Shown here: positions 1-3,641 of the stretch, one piece after another
How positions within the stretch are numbered: position 1 is the first letter of the stretch
Layout of the letters: each line of letters starts with the position of its first letter
Assembly: GCA_005789685.1 (NCBI GenBank)
Contig: SXXD01000299.1
Coordinates: 1-6,750, forward strand
Direction of reading: 5' to 3'
DNA: 6,750 bases
Source of the DNA: Burkholderiales bacterium
Lineage (GTDB): Bacteria > Pseudomonadota > Gammaproteobacteria > Burkholderiales > Burkholderiaceae_C
Translations under genes and position numbers: made by a program
Notes under the pieces: model-generated
Seen by the model: the letters and a program-made list of their open reading frames with translations, nothing else
Database searches by the model: none
What the model was told of the DNA's origin: nothing

Positions 1-616
1 ATGCAAAGCCTGCCACCTTGACCCAGCGAGTGTTCACACCCAAGGTTTGCGCGCGTTGCTCATCGCCGCCAATGCCTAGCAAGGCCAAGCCAAATCGCGT
101 GCGACGTAGAAAAATAGAAAGTGCCACAGTGATCACAGCCAACAGCAACACGGTGTGATAAATGGTGCTCATCTCGGGCACCGTGGTGAGTACGCGGCCC
201 ACGGTGCCGTGCACAGATTTTTCGTAATAGCTGATGGCGTGTCTAATGAGTTCGGCCATGCCAAATGTGAGCACCGCAAAGTAAGTACCGCGCAAATGTA
301 AAACTGCCAGTCCCATGACCACGGCCACCGCTGCGGCAATGGCTGCGCCCAAGGCGATGGCACTGGCCCATTCCATGCTGTCTAAATTCATGGCGGTGGT
401 GTAAGCACCCAAACCAAAGAAGGCCGATGTGGCCAAAGACAAGTAGCGCGAGCTGCCACAAAAGAAGCCCCAGCTGGTTGATAAAGCCACATACATCAAG
501 CAGGTGAGTGCCATGGAGAGGGCAAATTCACTGCCATAGCTTGGCAAAGCCAAAGCCCATCCGGTGAGTCCGAAGAGCACCAGGACATCTCGCCAAAGGT
601 TTGCGTTGGAATTCAT
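1..616 (-). CDS. livM: Branched-chain amino acid-type ABC transporter permease LivM, C-terminus cut by window edge
   Basis: Inner-membrane permease subunit of a high-affinity amino-acid (HAAT/BCAA-type) ABC importer, expected to pair with LivH. The frame is open from the ATG at 616 to the window edge (205 residues); family members are usually about 300-350 residues, so roughly the last third is missing. Hydrophobic segments lie near residues 11-26, 30-50, 58-75, 84-107 and 151-170. LivM hallmarks are FFGLGAY (66-72), LRGTYFAVLTFGMAELIR (108-125) and the cytoplasmic EAA-like loop RRTRFGLALLGIGGDEQRAQ (171-190) followed by TLGVNTRWVK, which contacts the ATPase. The start overlaps the livH stop in ATGA, and the Shine-Dalgarno match is poor (AAGG about 13 nt upstream), so translation is probably coupled to livH. 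The segment normally reading G-Q-x-S-L-G-H-A-x-F is altered here (GSSRYLSLATSAF), so the substrate may not be a standard branched-chain amino acid. Confidence 0.93.
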   Translation of the reverse strand, partial: MNSNANLWRDVLVLFGLTGWALALPSYGSEFALSMALTCLMYVALSTSWGFFCGSSRYLSLATSAFFGLGAYTTAMNLDSMEWASAIALGAAIAAAVAVVMGLAVLHLRGTYFAVLTFGMAELIRHAISYYEKSVHGTVGRVLTTVPEMSTIYHTVLLLAVITVALSIFLRRTRFGLALLGIGGDEQRAQTLGVNTRWVKVAGFA

Positions 617-1488
617 TTGCTAAACAAGCCTTTAGGACGAAACAACAGCACGCCAATGAAAACGACGTAGGACAAAAGTGCTTTGAGCGAGGGGTTGGTA
701 AAGTGCATGCCAAAGGCCTCGACCACACCCAGCAACAAGCCGCCTGCCAGCGCGCCGCCCATGCTGCCAAAGCCGCCAAGCGTGATCACAATCAAAGCTG
801 TGACGGTATAAGGCTCGCCCATGGCGGGTGAGATGGTGTAGGCCATGGACAACAAGCAACCGGCCAAACCAGAAAGTCCTAAGCCAATGCCAAACATGAG
901 TGGGTGCAACGTTCGTGTGTTGATGCCTACCAATTGCGCGCCCACTTGAGACTGCATGAGTGCACGCACACCTTTGCCCAGCAAAGTTTTGCGCAGCAAA
1001 ACCATCAAGCCCAAACTGAAAATCAAGGCCATGGCAAACACAAGTAATTTGTTGCCTGCAAATTGCGCACCGCCCATGACGACCGGATCTGCCATGTAGT
1101 CATATCCCCGAAGCTCGCCGCCCCAAATGGAGGAGACCAAGTTTTGGATAAGAAACATCAAGCCAAAAGCCACCATCAAGCCTCGCGCCTCGAAGATGTC
1201 GATGTTGGGTGAGGTGGCCGTGAGGCGTCTAAAGCACAGCCAATGAATGACCAGTCCCAGGCCCATGAGCACCACAAAAGAAACGGGAATCATCAGGAGC
1301 GGCGAAATTCCGAAGCTGGTTTGCACCATCCAGGTGAGGTAGGCACCCAGCATCAAGAATTCGCCATGCGCAATATTCAGAATGCGCATCAGGCCGTATT
1401 GCAAATTCAGCCCTAGCGCAACCAACGCATAAATGCCGCCTGTAATGAGCCCGCTGAAAATCAGCTCAATCCAAGCGGTAGCAGACAC
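613..1488 (-). CDS. livH: Branched-chain amino acid-type ABC transporter permease LivH
   Basis: A 291-aa integral membrane permease of full family length. N-terminal GLITGGIYALVALGLNL (13-29) and ILNIAHGEFLMLGAYL (36-51) form the classic LivH entry motif. The EAA-type cytoplasmic loop is at RALMQSQVGAQLVGIN (175-190). ITLGGFGSMGGALAGG (235-250), LLLGVVE (251-257) and the terminal LLFRPKGLF (281-289) are also typical. About eight hydrophobic segments are visible. The start is GTG at 1488: the next in-frame codons upstream are CGC and then the TGA of the preceding gene, so no earlier start is possible, and the nearby ATG at 1495 is out of frame. GGAAA at 1495-1499 lies 6 nt upstream as a modest ribosome site inside the end of the binding-protein gene. 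The gene sits between its usual partners, the binding protein upstream and livM downstream (4-bp overlap). The solute carried cannot be told from sequence. Confidence 0.95.
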   Translation of the reverse strand: MSATAWIELIFSGLITGGIYALVALGLNLQYGLMRILNIAHGEFLMLGAYLTWMVQTSFGISPLLMIPVSFVVLMGLGLVIHWLCFRRLTATSPNIDIFEARGLMVAFGLMFLIQNLVSSIWGGELRGYDYMADPVVMGGAQFAGNKLLVFAMALIFSLGLMVLLRKTLLGKGVRALMQSQVGAQLVGINTRTLHPLMFGIGLGLSGLAGCLLSMAYTISPAMGEPYTVTALIVITLGGFGSMGGALAGGLLLGVVEAFGMHFTNPSLKALLSYVVFIGVLLFRPKGLFSK

Positions 1489-1491
1489 GCG

Positions 1492-2682
1492 TCATTTCCA
1501 AGCTGGTTTGTTTGGATTGATTTTGGCAGTAGCGAGTTTGGATGGCCAGACAACTTCAAACTCACCGTTTTGCCATTGGCTTACAGTGCCGGGTGTGGCA
1601 ATGTTTTCGCTGCCAGAAAACTTCACATCGCCAATGATGGTTTTGTGATTGGTGTTGGCGATGAAGTCGCGCAAAGCTTTGCGGTCTAAGCCGACTTGCT
1701 TAACGCCAGCCGTTAAGATTTCTAGGCCTGCCCATGTGTGGCCGCTGGCCCAGCGATCGGGTTCTTTGCCAGGAAACTTTTTGACGTGCGCATCAAAGTA
1801 GGCCTTGGCGCCAGGGCTGGTTTTGGCGTTCCAAGAGCCCATGCCCATCACGCCTTCTGCGCCGGCGGGGGTCATGACATTGCGGTACAGCTGGAAGGCG
1901 GTGCCTACAGAAGCGTAGAAGAACTTGGGGTTGAAGCCCACTTCTTTGGCCTGACGGCTGGCCAAGATGGTGTCGGGTGGGTAAGTAAAGCCTACAAATG
2001 CGTCTGGATTCTTATCTTTGATGGCACGCAACACAGGCGACAAATCTTTCACGCCGCTTGGGTAGCTTTTCTCTTCAATCATCTGAATGCCGCTGCCTTG
2101 GAGCGCAACTTTCAATGCTGCGTAGTTTTCCAGACCAAACAGGTCGTCAACATAAATACAGGCGATGGTTTTAACGCCATTGGCCTTGAACATGTCAACC
2201 AAAGCATTGGTCATGGGCTGGGGTTGTTGCAGCAGCAAGAAGAAGTAGGGCAACTTCATCTCGATCAATTTTCTGCTGAGGGCGGTGGGCGCTAAAAATG
2301 GATAGCCAAAACGGTTGGCCAAGGGTGCCACCGCAAAGTTGGCGTTGCTGCCCCAAGGTGCCAAGACCAAGTCGACCTTGTCTGAGCCCATGAGTTTTTC
2401 GTAGGTGCGAACGCAGGTTTCAACGTCGCTGCGGTCGTCGGAGCTGATGAGTTCGATGGGGCGTTTGACTCCCTTTACATCTAGACCACCTGCTGCATTG
2501 ACCTGTTCTGCCCATAAGAGGTAGTTTGGCTCTTGGCTAACTTGTGCACCACCAGTCCATGGGCCTGTCCGGGCCATGGAGTAGCCGATTCGCACGGGTT
2601 TGGCTTGTGCGTGAATGGCGGGTGCAAGGCTGGCAACGCCAAGGGCTGCAGCGCCTTGAAGAATTTGGCGACGTGAGGTCAT
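1492..2682 (-). CDS. Periplasmic substrate-binding protein of the BCAA-type ABC transporter (Peripla_BP_6 family)
   Basis: A 396-aa solute-binding protein that would capture an amino acid or related small acid in the periplasm and deliver it to LivH/LivM. The leader MTSRRQILQGAAALGVASLA has a twin-arginine (SRRxxL) motif followed by a hydrophobic stretch and AIHAQA. This suggests Tat export with cleavage near residues 25-27. The mature part starts KPVRIGYSMARTGPWTGG (28-45), the normal first strand and ligand loop of the family, and continues with NAAGGLDVKG (62-71), ELISSDDRSD (77-86), VDLVLAPWGS (103-112) and IACIYVDDLFGLENYAAL (173-190). Length is normal. A strong AAAGGAG ribosome site lies 7 nt before the ATG. 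It is the first gene of the operon, and one sense codon separates its stop from livH. Ligand identity is unknown; amides, branched-chain amino acids or aromatic acids are all possible for this family. Confidence 0.93.
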   Translation of the reverse strand: MTSRRQILQGAAALGVASLAPAIHAQAKPVRIGYSMARTGPWTGGAQVSQEPNYLLWAEQVNAAGGLDVKGVKRPIELISSDDRSDVETCVRTYEKLMGSDKVDLVLAPWGSNANFAVAPLANRFGYPFLAPTALSRKLIEMKLPYFFLLLQQPQPMTNALVDMFKANGVKTIACIYVDDLFGLENYAALKVALQGSGIQMIEEKSYPSGVKDLSPVLRAIKDKNPDAFVGFTYPPDTILASRQAKEVGFNPKFFYASVGTAFQLYRNVMTPAGAEGVMGMGSWNAKTSPGAKAYFDAHVKKFPGKEPDRWASGHTWAGLEILTAGVKQVGLDRKALRDFIANTNHKTIIGDVKFSGSENIATPGTVSQWQNGEFEVVWPSKLATAKINPNKPAWK

Positions 2683-2689
2683 GAGGGGT

Positions 2690-2696
2690 CTCCTTT
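2690..2696 (-). promoter_or_regulatory. Strong Shine-Dalgarno of the binding-protein gene
   Basis: On the minus strand the sequence reads AAAGGAG, then 7 nt, then ATG (2682). This near-ideal site fixes the start of the binding-protein gene. It is much stronger than the sites before livH and livM, consistent with the binding protein being made in excess over the permeases. Confidence 0.8.
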
Positions 2697-2713
2697 GGTA
2701 TTTTTAGCCCCAC

Positions 2714-2743
2714 ATCCTACCAACTTCGGTAAACCCTTGCCAA
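2714..2743 (-). promoter_or_regulatory. Candidate sigma-70 promoter of the transporter operon
   Basis: On the minus strand, TTGGCA (2743-2738) matches 5 of 6 bases of the -35 box. TAGGAT (2719-2714) matches 4 of 6 bases of the -10 box, with an 18-bp spacer. Transcription would begin near 2707, giving a leader of about 25 nt before the ATG at 2682. The -35 box overlaps the terminal two bases of the large palindromic repeat. This is read by eye only. Confidence 0.5.
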
Positions 2744-3020
2744 TAATTGGGGTCAGATCAACATTAATTTCCAGTCAGTGAGGGCTAAGGCTGAGAGCGG
2801 CTCAATAAGTGGGGTCAGAGCAAAATTAATTTCCAATCAAAGGGGGTAAAGGCTAAGGGGGGCTGAACGATTTGTGGTACTCCACCATGAGGAAGCCCCC
2901 CTTAGCCTTTACCCCCTTTGATTGACCAAATTAATCTTGATCTGACCCCAATTATTGTCAGCCGCTTTCAGCCTTAGCCCTCACTGACTGGAAATTAATG
3001 TTGAGCTGACCCCAATTATT
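2742..3020. repeat. Nested palindromic repeat, locus A: outer inverted repeat with a second element inside
   Basis: The outer arms are 2742-2802 and 2960-3020, 61 bp each, and differ at two positions by my alignment. Both start AATAATTGGGGTCAG at the outer end and run inward through CATTAATTTCC, GTCAGTGAGGGC and TAAGGCTGA. The space between them is filled by the inner element (2803-2957) plus two bases, TC. The locus is therefore a long near-perfect palindrome with arm units ordered forward, forward, reverse, reverse. No transposase gene is present. GGGGTCAGATC-ended palindromes of this sort are common in beta- and gammaproteobacteria, and I associate them with REP-like elements mobilised by Y1 (RAYT) transposases. 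That family link is an inference. It sits in the 538-bp gene-free stretch between the divergent transporter operon and the gene at 3221. Confidence 0.9.
2803..2957. repeat. Inner palindromic element of locus A (about 155 bp)
   Basis: The left arm is 2803-2864 and the right arm 2894-2957. The termini are CAATAAGTGGGGTCAG and the complement of CAATAATTGGGGTCAG, and the arms share AATCAAAGGGGGTAAAGGCT and AAGGGGGGCT. The right arm is 2 bp longer (TTTGGTCAATC against TTTCCAATC). The 29-nt loop (2865-2893) contains a tip hairpin GTGG-TACT-CCAC. Its reverse complement matches the loop of the repeat at 6586-6743 at 26 of 27 positions, so this copy belongs to the same family as locus B. Confidence 0.88.
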
Positions 3021-3024
3021 TACG

Positions 3025-3044
3025 AGTGGCAAATGTTTGCCGCT
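3025..3044. promoter_or_regulatory. Short palindrome, possible operator
   Basis: AGTGGCAAA-TG-TTTGCCGCT: two 9-bp arms with one mismatch around a 2-bp centre. It lies just outside the large repeat and just upstream of the -24/-12 candidate at 3050. Size and symmetry fit a site for a dimeric regulator, but no T-run follows, so a terminator is unlikely. No specific regulator is recognised. Confidence 0.35.
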
Positions 3045-3049
3045 TAACG

Positions 3050-3067
3050 TTGGCATTGTTTATGCAT
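3050..3067 (+). promoter_or_regulatory. Candidate sigma-54 (-24/-12) promoter for the gene at 3221
   Basis: TTGGCATTGTTTATGCAT has the GG (3052-3053) and GC (3064-3065) dinucleotides exactly 12 bp apart and keeps TGGCA and TGCA of the consensus YTGGCACG-N4-TTGCW. A start near 3077 would leave a leader of about 144 nt. A weaker look-alike, TGGC-N7-TTGAC, lies at 3081-3096. Neither enhancer-binding sites nor an activator gene are visible, so this remains a by-eye match. TTGACA at 3092-3097 could instead be a sigma-70 -35 box, but I see no good -10 at the right distance. Confidence 0.35.
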
Positions 3068-3075
3068 AGTTGTTG

Positions 3076-3149
3076 GTGATTGGCTGATTTCTTGACATTC
3101 AATTTTTATTGAGCACTTTTGCATCAGGTCTAACGAAACAGCCAATCAC
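3076..3149. repeat. Spaced inverted repeat in the leader of the gene at 3221
   Basis: GTGATTGGCTG (3076-3086) is exactly repeated in inverted orientation as CAGCCAATCAC (3139-3149). TTTC/GAAA continues inward after a one-base offset. The 52 bp between the arms include TTGACA (3092-3097). The centres of the arms are 63 bp apart, about six helical turns, which would suit a looping pair of protein sites. Alternatively the arms fold in RNA as a stem at the very start of a transcript from the -24/-12 candidate. Confidence 0.6.
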
Positions 3150-3220
3150 TTATTTTGAAATCCTTGCAAACAGAAGAGGTTTAGACAAACAGTTATTTAA
3201 GATCGAAAGGCGTCCGTACC

Positions 3221-3616
3221 ATGGATACTTCAATTTCTCTGCGCATTAACGGCAATCCTCAGCATTGGGGGGGTAGCAATTCACCTCAAGGTGAAAGGCA
3301 AAACCGCCGTAAGCAAAAGCTGGAAGCATTGCTACACAGCATCATTGCCGGTGATTTGGACACTGCGCGACAAGCCTTCATTGCCCTTGTCAATTTCGAT
3401 CCTTCTGTGTCTACTGACCCCTACCTCACTAAAATTGGCGCTGCTTTGCAAAGCAGTAACTTATACGCTGCAAGGCACTTTGCCCAGGAATTGCAAAACC
3501 GTGGCGGCCAACTTCAATTGCTGCCATTTAATGGCCATGGCGTCAAACAAATGGGTGAAAACCTAGCTACGCAAAACACCTACTCGGGGCAGATTCGGGT
3601 TGATTTGTCTGCTTGA
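3221..3616 (+). CDS. Hypothetical protein with two helix-pair repeats (131 aa)
   Basis: I do not recognise a named family. The frame starts with ATG preceded by AAAGG (3206-3210) at a 10-nt spacing and ends in TGA. The N-terminus (1-32) is polar and probably disordered, with a basic patch RQNRRKQK (26-33). Two similar helix-turn-helix stretches follow: LLHSIIAGDLDTARQAFIAL (37-56) and IGAALQSSNLYAARHFAQEL (72-91), both of the form small-hydrophobic, G/S-D/N-L, xxAR, F/A. This A-L-x-x-G-D-L-x-x-A-x-x-A-F pattern recurs in small uncharacterised proteobacterial proteins and resembles half of a TPR-like solenoid. The C-terminus (95-131) is Gly/Asn/Gln rich. No signal peptide, membrane segment or cysteine is seen. 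It is convergent with the VIT/VWA gene (25-bp gap, no clear terminator) and has a long structured upstream region. It is likely a real gene; the function is unknown. Confidence 0.72.
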   Translation: MDTSISLRINGNPQHWGGSNSPQGERQNRRKQKLEALLHSIIAGDLDTARQAFIALVNFDPSVSTDPYLTKIGAALQSSNLYAARHFAQELQNRGGQLQLLPFNGHGVKQMGENLATQNTYSGQIRVDLSA

Positions 3617-3641
3617 GCCGCGCAGCAAGAAGGTTTGAGTT

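Noticed and set aside
601..831. 76-aa plus-strand frame opposite the livH end
   Set aside because: Shadow of livH; composition (Gln/Ala/His/Lys rich) is typical of an antisense translation.
1738..2295. 185-aa open frame on the plus strand
   Set aside because: Lies antisense inside the binding-protein gene, whose protein is clearly conserved. The plus-strand translation has no recognisable domain and no ribosome site.
2742..3020. CRISPR-like array
   Set aside because: The repeated units are arranged as nested inverted arms, not as direct repeats separated by unique spacers.
2894..3020. Rho-independent terminator
   Set aside because: The stems are GC-rich in part, but no T-run follows on either strand, and the element lies upstream of genes on both sides. 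Some transcription-blocking effect cannot be excluded.
3291..3566. 91-aa plus-strand frame overlapping the 3221 gene
   Set aside because: Out-of-frame overlap with the longer gene that has a ribosome site and helical repeats. No support of its own.
3617..3641. Shared terminator between the convergent genes
   Set aside because: The 25-bp gap has no stem-loop with a T-run. Termination must occur elsewhere or by Rho.
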